From DATEMK01 sp035275625 (GTDB lineage: Bacteria; Bacteroidota; Bacteroidia; AKYH767-A; OLB10): DNA of 5,134 bases. The notes below the pieces were generated by a model, which searched no databases, had not been told where the DNA came from, and saw nothing but the letters and a program-made list of their open reading frames with translations. Shown here in pieces: positions 1-5,134 of this stretch; within the stretch, counting starts at the first letter, position 1; every line of letters begins with the position of its first letter. The DNA is taken from contig DATEMK010000098.1 in assembly GCA_035275625.1 (NCBI GenBank), positions 1 through 5,134 on the forward strand, read 5' to 3'. The translations under genes were made by a program, and so were the position numbers.

Positions 1-147
1 CAATCCGAGCTTTTCAATAAAATCGTGTGTGCCCCCGGTTGAATAAATGGTAATGTCTAATTCATGCAAAGCGCGGATGATGGGTTCAAGATTATCTTTA
101 TGATAAACTGAAACCAATGCGCTTTTTATTTTTTTTTCTGAGCTCAT
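1..147 (-). CDS. purH: PurH N-terminal fragment (AICAR formyltransferase / IMP cyclohydrolase), cut by window edge
   Basis: The reverse strand from the ATG at 147 reads 49 codons without a stop to the window edge. The peptide begins MSSEKKIKSALVSVYHKD and contains the STGGT motif at residues 36-40. This is the start of the MGS-like IMP cyclohydrolase domain at the N-terminus of PurH, where a 'SALxSVxxK' strand and the 'STGGT' phosphate-binding loop are characteristic. Known role: PurH is a cytosolic bifunctional enzyme that formylates AICAR using 10-formyl-THF and then closes the ring to IMP, the last two steps of de novo purine synthesis. The rest of the cyclohydrolase domain and the whole formyltransferase domain (the protein is usually about 510 residues) lie outside the window, so intactness cannot be judged. 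Codons 4-7 contain an A9 run. A -7-like box lies about 30 bp upstream, which supports this start and independent transcription. Confidence 0.9.
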   Translation of the reverse strand, partial: MSSEKKIKSALVSVYHKDNLEPIIRALHELDITIYSTGGTHDFIEKLGL

Positions 148-177
148 GGAAGAATAAAAATCCGTGAAAGATGAGCG

Positions 178-185
178 CAAAAGTA
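178..185 (-). promoter_or_regulatory. Bacteroidota -7 box upstream of purH
   Basis: On the reverse strand this reads TACTTTTG, an exact match to the Bacteroidota primary-sigma -7 consensus TAnnTTTG. It lies about 30 bp before the purH ATG, which would give a short 5' leader of roughly 25 nt. I see no good TTTG -33 element at the usual 19-21 bp spacing, so the call rests on the -7 box and its position. Confidence 0.5.
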
Positions 186-210
186 TATCTTAAAATAATG
201 TGGAATCATA

Positions 211-239
211 AAGAAAAAAGATTTGGCTTTTGAAAAAGC
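211..239 (-). terminator. Weak terminator-like hairpin after the UbiA-like gene
   Basis: Just past the TGA stop at 246-244, the reverse strand has a GCTTT / AAAGC inverted repeat (235-239 with 226-230, 4-nt loop). It is followed a few bases later by a T-rich tract (211-219). The stem is only 5 bp and AT-rich, so termination would be inefficient at best. Its place between a stop codon and the purH -7 box is what one expects for the end of a transcription unit. Confidence 0.3.
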
Positions 240-243
240 GGCA

Positions 244-1119
244 TCACTTTACCAAAATAAAGGAATACACCAGCAAAAACTGCAAAATCATAGAGCCGTC
301 AATTACTAAAGTATAATAAAGATTTTTTTTTGATTCGTTAATCATAAAAATGAAAACAGAAGTGATGACAGCAGAAATGTAAAGAGGAATTGAAAAATCC
401 AGGAGCGGTGATGCAATGGCATCCATGCTTTTCTGATGCAGGAACACCACCATTACAAAAAACAACATGGACAGAAATGCAAAATTTTTTGTGGCATTGA
501 TTCCAACCTGGTTGGGCAGGGTTTTTACATTATTTTTCAAATCACTGTATTGATCTCTTACATCAAACACCATGGCAAGAGGCAGTACGAAAAAAAATCT
601 TTTAAGACAAATAAAAATCATGTCCAATGAATGCAGCTCCGCTGTTTTGCTGATCAAGGGAAGCCATGCCGTTGCTCCCGCCCAGACAGCGGCAAGAAAA
701 ATGTTTTTAATCACCAGTATATTTCTGAACCCTTTAAGCCGCTGGTTATTTTTTGTAAAAGGCATTACGTAAGCAACAGCACATGTCCCTGTAAACAGGA
801 GAATCAGTTTTTCCTGGAAACTAATTTTATTGAATGTGAATAAAATTCCCATAAAAGCAAGCAGGCACAACATGCGGTGAAAACCCAAATTTCCGCTGAG
901 TAAAGAAATTTTTTTTTTCTCTTTTGAAGGAATGCTGATGATAATGTTGGCAAGATTATAAACGAAAATTGTTCCGCAAAAAATAACGAGGAGAATATGA
1001 TTTTTGAAATCATGGTCGCCTGTTAAAAGTAATGACTGATAAGCTAAAAGTGTTGCAGCAATGGAAACAACCAGGTGGCTGCGGAGTGTGAACCAAAGAA
1101 TGTTATTAACCAGCTTCAA
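244..1119 (-). CDS. UbiA-like polytopic membrane prenyltransferase homologue, first Asp motif degenerate
   Basis: This is a 291-residue, strongly hydrophobic protein with about nine membrane segments (roughly 13-33, 41-62, 82-96, 104-121, 137-155, 170-187, 212-228, 240-259, 268-289), the usual topology and length for the UbiA superfamily. The second Asp-rich signature is present as D186-V-R-D189-x-x-x-D193, followed by KTLPNQVG (199-206), as in MenA/UbiA-type enzymes. A typical 'FRN...VWAGATAWLP' helix covers 131-154. The superfamily transfers polyprenyl chains to aromatic or other acceptors in the cytoplasmic membrane using Mg2+ bound by two Asp motifs. Here the first motif, expected after membrane segment 2, reads YNLAN (54-58) with no Asp, so activity and substrate are uncertain. 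The apparent start is TTG (1119-1117), because no in-frame ATG exists between the upstream stop and Met84. It lies 22 bp downstream of the 1142-1807 gene and is probably cotranscribed with it. Homopolymer runs A10, A9 and T8 occur inside the gene. Confidence 0.75.
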   Translation of the reverse strand: MKLVNNILWFTLRSHLVVSIAATLLAYQSLLLTGDHDFKNHILLVIFCGTIFVYNLANIIISIPSKEKKKISLLSGNLGFHRMLCLLAFMGILFTFNKISFQEKLILLFTGTCAVAYVMPFTKNNQRLKGFRNILVIKNIFLAAVWAGATAWLPLISKTAELHSLDMIFICLKRFFFVLPLAMVFDVRDQYSDLKNNVKTLPNQVGINATKNFAFLSMLFFVMVVFLHQKSMDAIASPLLDFSIPLYISAVITSVFIFMINESKKNLYYTLVIDGSMILQFLLVYSFILVK

Positions 1120-1133
1120 TTCATTCGGGTAGT

Positions 1134-1141
1134 CAAATTTA
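1134..1141 (-). promoter_or_regulatory. Possible -7 box between the secreted-protein gene and the UbiA-like gene
   Basis: The reverse strand reads TAAATTTG, an exact TAnnTTTG match, directly after the TAA stop of the upstream gene. A TTTTG lies 14 bp further upstream (1156-1160), closer than the usual -33 spacing. Initiation here would leave almost no leader before the TTG at 1119. Short AT-rich gaps produce such matches by chance, so this is tentative. Confidence 0.25.
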
Positions 1142-1807
1142 TTATTTGAAAATTACAAAAGCAGCGAACCCCACGGTAAAACTAATTCCGCCATACATAA
1201 GACTTTGTTTTATTTTTTTATTGCGTGCATATTTCTGGTAGCCTAATGTGAATTCAGGGGAATTAAAAACTTCAGGCTCTATTGAATTTGTAAATGGAAC
1301 TTTAGGATTGAATCGGCTGAGGACAATTGAATATGCAAAAACACCAATCGGTCCATAATATCCCAAAACCCATGCTGATCCTGCTCCGATAAGGCTGGCC
1401 CCAATGTGATTATCCAGGTTATTTGCATCAGAATGTAAACGACCCGGGTACTTTGTCATTGCATACTGCTCTCCTTTAATATAATTTCTAACGCGTTCCA
1501 CTGAAGGATCGCCCTGGAATGAAGTATCGGGATCGTAAATAATATCTTCCGATCCATCGGCATTTATTGCAGAAAACACATCAAACTTATCCAGCTTCCT
1601 CAGCTTATCTTTGGGCCATAATGCCTTCCACAAAAAAAACTTCCTTTCCAATGAATCAGGACGTTTAAAAAAAACCCAGTCTCCTTTTAATTCATATTGC
1701 TTTGCATCTTTCATTTTTCCGTTAAGAAGCTGAATCTTAATCTGGGCATCACAAAAATTTGCAATTAAAAAGAAACAAAAGATAAATTTAAAAGCTATTT
1801 TATTCAT
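1142..1807 (-). CDS. Putative secreted/membrane protein of unknown function, Bacteroidota-type
   Basis: This is a 221-residue protein read from the ATG at 1807. It opens with a clear signal peptide (MNKIAFKFIFCFFLIANF, then CDAQ; likely cleavage around residues 21-22, no lipobox). A soluble part of about 110 residues follows, with DVFSAINADGSEDIIY (76-91) and VERVRNYIKGEQYA (103-116). Next come a Gly/Ala-rich hydrophobic stretch (134-163), a GYxKYARNKKIK element (189-200) and a C-terminal hydrophobic segment (203-220) ending at the last residue. From memory, the order 'DVFS...', 'GEQxA', Gly-rich helix and 'GYxxxARxKK' recurs in uncharacterised Bacteroidota proteins. I cannot assign a function and no catalytic motif is evident. 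An in-frame ATG at 1852 would add 15 residues before the signal peptide. I chose 1807 because it places the signal peptide at the N-terminus and follows a -7 box at 1822-1829. It is the first gene of the leftward unit and probably cotranscribed with the UbiA-like gene. Confidence 0.7.
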   Translation of the reverse strand: MNKIAFKFIFCFFLIANFCDAQIKIQLLNGKMKDAKQYELKGDWVFFKRPDSLERKFFLWKALWPKDKLRKLDKFDVFSAINADGSEDIIYDPDTSFQGDPSVERVRNYIKGEQYAMTKYPGRLHSDANNLDNHIGASLIGAGSAWVLGYYGPIGVFAYSIVLSRFNPKVPFTNSIEPEVFNSPEFTLGYQKYARNKKIKQSLMYGGISFTVGFAAFVIFK

Positions 1808-1821
1808 ACATATTATTTGTT

Positions 1822-1829
1822 CAAAACTA
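1822..1829 (-). promoter_or_regulatory. Bacteroidota -7 box for the leftward transcription unit
   Basis: The reverse strand reads TAGTTTTG, an exact TAnnTTTG match, 14 bp before the ATG at 1807. It would give a leader of fewer than about 10 nt. It lies inside the coding extension that an upstream start at 1852 would require, so it argues for the 1807 start. No convincing TTTG -33 partner is visible. Confidence 0.45.
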
Positions 1830-1882
1830 CGAAAAAAATATTTCTGCGTCACTTTTAACTAACGAAGAATGCGACTAAAGTA

Positions 1883-1890
1883 TTACGTAA
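1883..1890. promoter_or_regulatory. 8-bp palindrome in the divergent intergenic region
   Basis: TTACGTAA is a perfect 8-bp palindrome near the middle of the 153-bp gap between the two divergent genes. It lies 40-50 bp upstream of the gcvP -7 box and about 55 bp upstream of the leftward one. The position would suit an operator acting on both genes, but the palindrome does not extend further and could be chance. Confidence 0.15.
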
Positions 1891-1930
1891 ATCACGCAAT
1901 CGGGGTGCATATATTCCAAGTCATTATTCT

Positions 1931-1938
1931 TAACTTTG
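1931..1938 (+). promoter_or_regulatory. Bacteroidota -7 box for gcvP
   Basis: TAACTTTG matches TAnnTTTG exactly and ends 22 bp before the gcvP ATG, giving a predicted leader of roughly 15-18 nt. That is too short for a riboswitch or any structured leader. No TTTG is seen at the expected -33 position (about 1908-1912). No purine-rich Shine-Dalgarno precedes the ATG, as is usual in this phylum. Confidence 0.5.
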
Positions 1939-1960
1939 CCTTCCAAAATTTTATACTGTC

Positions 1961-4846
1961 ATGTCACATTACTCTTTTGCCGACCGTCATAATGGTCCCG
2001 ATGAATCAGAAATAAAAGCGATGCTTCAAACTGTGGGAGCCAAATCATTGGATGAACTGATTGAAAAAATAATCCCTTCTTCTATCCGCCTTACCCATGA
2101 ATTAAATATTCCGGAGTCAATGAGTGAATATGAATTCATAAAAGAATTGCGTGAAACAGCAAATAAAAATCAGCTTTTCAGAAATTATATCGGGCTGGGT
2201 TATTACAATACCATAACTCCCGGGGTAATTCTGCGAAATGTTTTTGAAAATCCGGGATGGTACACTGCCTATACGCCCTACCAGGCAGAAATTGCACAGG
2301 GACGAATGGAAGCATTGCTTAATTTCCAGACCATGATTATTGATTTGACCGGGATGGAAATTGCAAACGCATCCCTGCTGGATGAAGCCACTGCTGCCGC
2401 TGAAGCGATGACCATGTTTTTTCACACACGTACAAAAGAGCAGGAAAAAAATAATGTGCATAAATTTTTTGTGGCGGATGATTGCTTTCCGCAAACAATT
2501 GATGTAATGAAAACACGTGCAAATCCACTCGGAATAGAATTGGTGACAGGAGATCCACAGTCTTTCACCGCTGACATAACTTATTTCGGAGCATTGCTGC
2601 AATATCCCGGGAGTGATGGTAAGATCACGGGCTATTCAGGCTTTGTAAAAACAGCGCACGATAATGGAATTAAAATCGTAGTGGCGGCTGACATCATGAG
2701 CTTAGTATTGTTAACTCCTCCCGGTGAATGGGGCGCAGATGTTGTTGTCGGATGCACACAACGTTTCGGAGTGCCAATGGGTTACGGAGGCCCCCATGCA
2801 GGTTATTTCGCCACGAAAGAAATTTACAAACGCGATATCCCCGGAAGAATTATTGGTGTTTCCATTGATGTTTCCGGGAACCGTGCCTTGCGGATGGCGC
2901 TGCAAACCCGTGAACAGCATATCAAACGTGATAAAGCCACTTCTAATATTTGTACTGCCCAGGTATTGCTGGCAGTAATGGCAGCCATGTATGCCGTTTA
3001 TCACGGGCATGAAGGATTGAAAGCCATAGCAAAAACTATCCATGAAAAAGCCCTGTCACTTTCCCAGGGTTTGAATAAATTAGGGTATAAAATCGTTCAC
3101 GAAAAGTTTTTTGACACAATAAAAATTAACGCTTCCGGCAAATCAGATGCGATCAGAAAAATTGCTTTGGAAGCAAAAATAAATTTCCGGTATGAAGGTG
3201 AAAATATTCTGATCAGCACGGATGAAGGTACTTTGGACAGCGACATAAATGATATTCTTGAAATTTTCGCAAAAGCGATCAACCAGTCTTTCAAAAAAAA
3301 CGGAGTTCATTTTTCACCCGCATCATCTCAGAATAGTTTGGCAGGTTTTGAAAGAAAAACATCTTTCCTCACCCATCCTGTTTTCAGCAGCTATCATTCT
3401 GAAACGAATATGCTGAGGTATATTACGAAATTGGAAAACAAAGATCTTTCGTTAAATCATTCCATGATTGCATTGGGTTCATGCACAATGAAACTGAATG
3501 CAACCACGGAAATGATTCCGCTAAGCTGGAACCACTTTAGCAGGATTCATCCTTTTCAGCCTGTTGACCAGGTGCAGGGATACGCGCAAATTATCCGGGA
3601 ACTGGAAGAATACTTATGCACCATCACAGGTTTTTCTGCTGTGTCATTGCAGCCTAATTCAGGTGCGCAGGGCGAATATGCAGGGCTGATGGTGATCCAT
3701 GAATATTTAAAAGACATCCGTCAGAATCACCGCGATATTGTTTTGATTCCGCAGTCGGCACATGGTACTAATCCCGCAAGCGCTGTCCTTGCGGGAATGA
3801 AAATAGTTGTGGTAAAATGCGATTCCGGTGGCAATATTGATATTGATGATTTGAAATCAAAAGCGGTACAGTATAAAGATACTCTTGCTGCATTGATGGT
3901 TACGTATCCTTCCACACACGGTGTTTATGAAGAAGGCATCAAAGAAATAACGGCTGCCATACACGAAAATGGCGGACAGGTTTACATGGATGGCGCTAAT
4001 ATGAATGCACAAGTAGGCCTTACAAATCCTGCCATGATCGGGGCGGATGTTTGTCATTTGAACCTGCACAAGACATTTGCGATCCCTCACGGGGGAGGCG
4101 GACCCGGCATGGGACCTATCGGGGTTGCAGCTCATCTTGCTCCGTATCTTCCGTCACATCCTGTTATTAAAACAGGAGGTGAAAAAGGCGTGCATGCTGT
4201 TTCTGCTGCTCCTTGGGGAAGTGCAAGCATATTGCTTATTTCGTATGCATATATTAAAATGCTTGGTAAAACAGGTTTGAAACTTGCCACCCAGCTTGCC
4301 ATTCTCAACGCAAATTATATTCGTAAAAAACTGGAAAATCATTATCCTATTCTTTACAAAGGAACCAACGGATTTGTTGCACACGAAATGATACTCGATT
4401 GCAGAAGCTTTAAAACTTCCGCGCAAATTGAAGTCATTGACATTGCAAAGCGATTAATGGATTATGGCTTTCATGCACCCACTGTTGCTTTCCCGGTAGC
4501 CGGAACATTAATGGTGGAACCCACAGAAAGCGAATCAAAAGAAGAACTGGATCGTTTTTGCGAAGCCATGATTTCTATCCGAAAGGAAATTGAAGAAATA
4601 GAAAAAGGCAAAAACGAAAAAGGGAATAATACCCTGACTAACGCACCGCATACTGCTTTGGAATTAATTTCAGACAGCTGGAATTATCCTTACACCCGCC
4701 AACAGGCGGCATTTCCACTGGACTTTGTAAAAGAAAATAAATTCTGGCCTTCTGTTAAACGTGTTGACAATGCTTATGGCGATCGAAATTTGATTTGCTC
4801 CTGTCCATCTGTTGAGAGTTATGATACATCGGCTGTGAATGCATGA
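1961..4846 (+). CDS. gcvP: Glycine dehydrogenase (decarboxylating), P-protein of the glycine cleavage system
   Basis: This is a complete 961-residue single-chain P-protein, the usual length for the fused homodimeric type (about 950-970 residues). The PLP enzyme decarboxylates glycine and passes the aminomethyl group to the lipoyl arm of GcvH. With GcvT and the L-protein this yields CO2, NH3, NADH and 5,10-methylene-THF in the cytosol. N-terminal half: YTPYQAE (104-110), SLLDEATAAAEAM (138-150), IKRDKATSNICTAQ (321-334). C-terminal half: ALGSCTMKLN (504-513), QPNSGAQGEYAGL (564-576), SAHGTNPASA (599-608), and YMDGANMNAQVG (675-686) with the cofactor-binding Asp677. LHKTF holds the Schiff-base Lys704, followed by the glycine-rich HGGGGPGMGP loop (710-719). 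The C-terminal signature YGDRNLIC (939-946) is present. No frameshift or missing key residue was seen. The ATG gives a normal family N-terminus (MSHYSFADRHNGP) and follows a -7 box. gcvT and gcvH are not in this window; dispersed gcv genes are common in Bacteroidota. Confidence 0.98.
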   Translation: MSHYSFADRHNGPDESEIKAMLQTVGAKSLDELIEKIIPSSIRLTHELNIPESMSEYEFIKELRETANKNQLFRNYIGLGYYNTITPGVILRNVFENPGWYTAYTPYQAEIAQGRMEALLNFQTMIIDLTGMEIANASLLDEATAAAEAMTMFFHTRTKEQEKNNVHKFFVADDCFPQTIDVMKTRANPLGIELVTGDPQSFTADITYFGALLQYPGSDGKITGYSGFVKTAHDNGIKIVVAADIMSLVLLTPPGEWGADVVVGCTQRFGVPMGYGGPHAGYFATKEIYKRDIPGRIIGVSIDVSGNRALRMALQTREQHIKRDKATSNICTAQVLLAVMAAMYAVYHGHEGLKAIAKTIHEKALSLSQGLNKLGYKIVHEKFFDTIKINASGKSDAIRKIALEAKINFRYEGENILISTDEGTLDSDINDILEIFAKAINQSFKKNGVHFSPASSQNSLAGFERKTSFLTHPVFSSYHSETNMLRYITKLENKDLSLNHSMIALGSCTMKLNATTEMIPLSWNHFSRIHPFQPVDQVQGYAQIIRELEEYLCTITGFSAVSLQPNSGAQGEYAGLMVIHEYLKDIRQNHRDIVLIPQSAHGTNPASAVLAGMKIVVVKCDSGGNIDIDDLKSKAVQYKDTLAALMVTYPSTHGVYEEGIKEITAAIHENGGQVYMDGANMNAQVGLTNPAMIGADVCHLNLHKTFAIPHGGGGPGMGPIGVAAHLAPYLPSHPVIKTGGEKGVHAVSAAPWGSASILLISYAYIKMLGKTGLKLATQLAILNANYIRKKLENHYPILYKGTNGFVAHEMILDCRSFKTSAQIEVIDIAKRLMDYGFHAPTVAFPVAGTLMVEPTESESKEELDRFCEAMISIRKEIEEIEKGKNEKGNNTLTNAPHTALELISDSWNYPYTRQQAAFPLDFVKENKFWPSVKRVDNAYGDRNLICSCPSVESYDTSAVNA
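3772..3796. repeat. Perfect 9-bp inverted repeat inside gcvP
   Basis: TCCCGCAAG (3772-3780) and CTTGCGGGA (3788-3796) are perfect reverse complements separated by 7 nt. They lie within the codons for the conserved stretch NPASAVLAGM. The stem is GC-rich against an AT-rich background. There is no T-tract after it, so it is not an intrinsic terminator. It may be only a by-product of the codons used. Confidence 0.4.
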
Positions 4847-4964
4847 CAATTTTTTTGAGCCTGATTTTTGAAATAATTTAAAAGACAATTTTTCTGTTCG
4901 TAAATTAATGACGCATTTATTTTTTATCATTGCTTTTTAAAATGAAGTGACGAAATTTTTAATC

Positions 4965-4980
4965 TTGTTTGAAAAAACAA
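4965..4980 (+). other. Small hairpin abutting the 4981 start codon
   Basis: TTGTTT and AAACAA flank a GAAA loop and end exactly one base before the ATG at 4981. The stem has only two G-C pairs and would be weak. The whole 134-bp gap 4847-4980 is very AT-rich. It holds no convincing rho-independent terminator for gcvP and no exact TAnnTTTG box; the nearest approximations are TATCATTG at 4925-4932 and GATTTTTG at 4863-4870. Confidence 0.2.
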
Positions 4981-5134
4981 ATGCTTCTTAAAAAAAGCGT
5001 TCATAATGGGTGGTATTTGCTGATCGCTGTTTCGTGCCTGCATTTGTTTTTTATTAATATAAAAGACAGCCATGACTGGGGAGATGATTTTGCACAATAC
5101 ATTCACCAGGCTGAAAATATCACGAAAGGAATTC
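4981..5134 (+). CDS. Probable family 39-like (GT-C) membrane glycosyltransferase, N-terminal fragment cut by window edge
   Basis: From the ATG at 4981 the frame stays open for 51 complete codons to the window end. The peptide has a short basic start (MLLKKSVHNG), one hydrophobic segment (about 11-27) and then HDWGDDFAQYIHQAENITKG (31-50). A first membrane helix followed by an extracytoplasmic loop with an acidic 'WGDDFAxYIxQA' motif is typical of GT-C fold, dolichyl-phosphate-mannose or ArnT-like (family 39) transferases. In these, the acidic residues of the first periplasmic loop (here D35, D36) take part in catalysis, using a polyprenyl-phosphate sugar donor. The identification rests on about 20 residues recognised from memory, and the acceptor cannot be inferred. 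It is 134 bp downstream of gcvP on the same strand. Cotranscription cannot be excluded, as no clear terminator intervenes. Confidence 0.6.
   Translation, partial: MLLKKSVHNGWYLLIAVSCLHLFFINIKDSHDWGDDFAQYIHQAENITKGI

Noticed and set aside
1808..1852. N-terminal extension of the secreted protein to the ATG at 1852
   Set aside because: It would put 15 polar or mixed residues before a clear signal peptide and would overlap the -7 box at 1822-1829. The ATG at 1807 fits better.
1853..1960. Glycine riboswitch upstream of gcvP
   Set aside because: The -7 box lies 22 bp before the ATG, leaving a leader far too short for a glycine aptamer. No conserved aptamer-like pairing was seen in the 153-bp gap.
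2117..2602. 161-codon reverse-strand open frame inside gcvP, and other open frames opposite or overlapping gcvP and the UbiA-like gene
   Set aside because: They lie wholly within well-supported genes. Their Cys/His-rich or low-complexity translations show no recognisable domain and look like antisense shadows.
4159..4177. 7-bp inverted repeat TCCTGTT / AACAGGA in gcvP as a regulatory hairpin
   Set aside because: It is short, AT-rich in part and coding. Repeats of this size are expected by chance in 5 kb.
4847..4980. Rho-independent terminator after gcvP
   Set aside because: The gap has many T-runs but no GC-containing stem directly before any of them. The inverted repeats present are almost all A/T.
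1..5134. Mobile element, phage, toxin-antitoxin, defence or CRISPR content
   Set aside because: No transposase, integrase or nuclease motif, no terminal or spaced direct repeats and no small toxin-like gene pair were seen. The gene content is mostly metabolic and envelope-related.

Overview
This window looks like ordinary chromosomal DNA from a Bacteroidota bacterium, probably an environmental or uncultured lineage. The evidence is its AT-rich composition, starts with no obvious Shine-Dalgarno sequence, several gaps carrying the Bacteroidota -7 promoter box (TAnnTTTG), a secreted protein whose predicted signal peptide cleaves near an 'AQ' site, and proteins of Bacteroidota type. I found no mobile element, phage gene, CRISPR array, tRNA or rRNA.

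Layout: positions 1-1807 are a leftward block. Read in its direction of transcription, it holds a small secreted or membrane protein of unknown function (1807-1142), a UbiA-like polytopic membrane prenyltransferase homologue (1119-244, apparent TTG start) and the first 49 codons of purH (147-1, running off the left edge). Only 22 bp separate the first two genes, which probably share a transcript. purH lies 96 bp further on, behind a weak terminator-like hairpin and its own -7 box, so it is probably a separate unit. A 153-bp divergent intergenic region (1808-1960) carries a -7 box on each strand. Rightward from it runs a complete single-chain glycine dehydrogenase gene, gcvP (1961-4846). After a 134-bp AT-rich gap, a second rightward gene starts at 4981 and runs off the right edge. 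Its first 51 residues look like the N-terminus of a GT-C type (family 39-like) membrane glycosyltransferase.

Function: gcvP (glycine cleavage, supplying 5,10-methylene-THF) and purH (a consumer of 10-formyl-THF in purine synthesis) are both tied to one-carbon folate metabolism. They are on opposite strands in separate units, so I do not claim a functional cluster. I see no undescribed multi-gene system. The points most worth a second look are the UbiA homologue, which lacks the first Asp-rich metal-binding motif and has an odd start (a two-codon ATG mini-ORF overlapping the TTG), and the unnamed secreted protein upstream of it.
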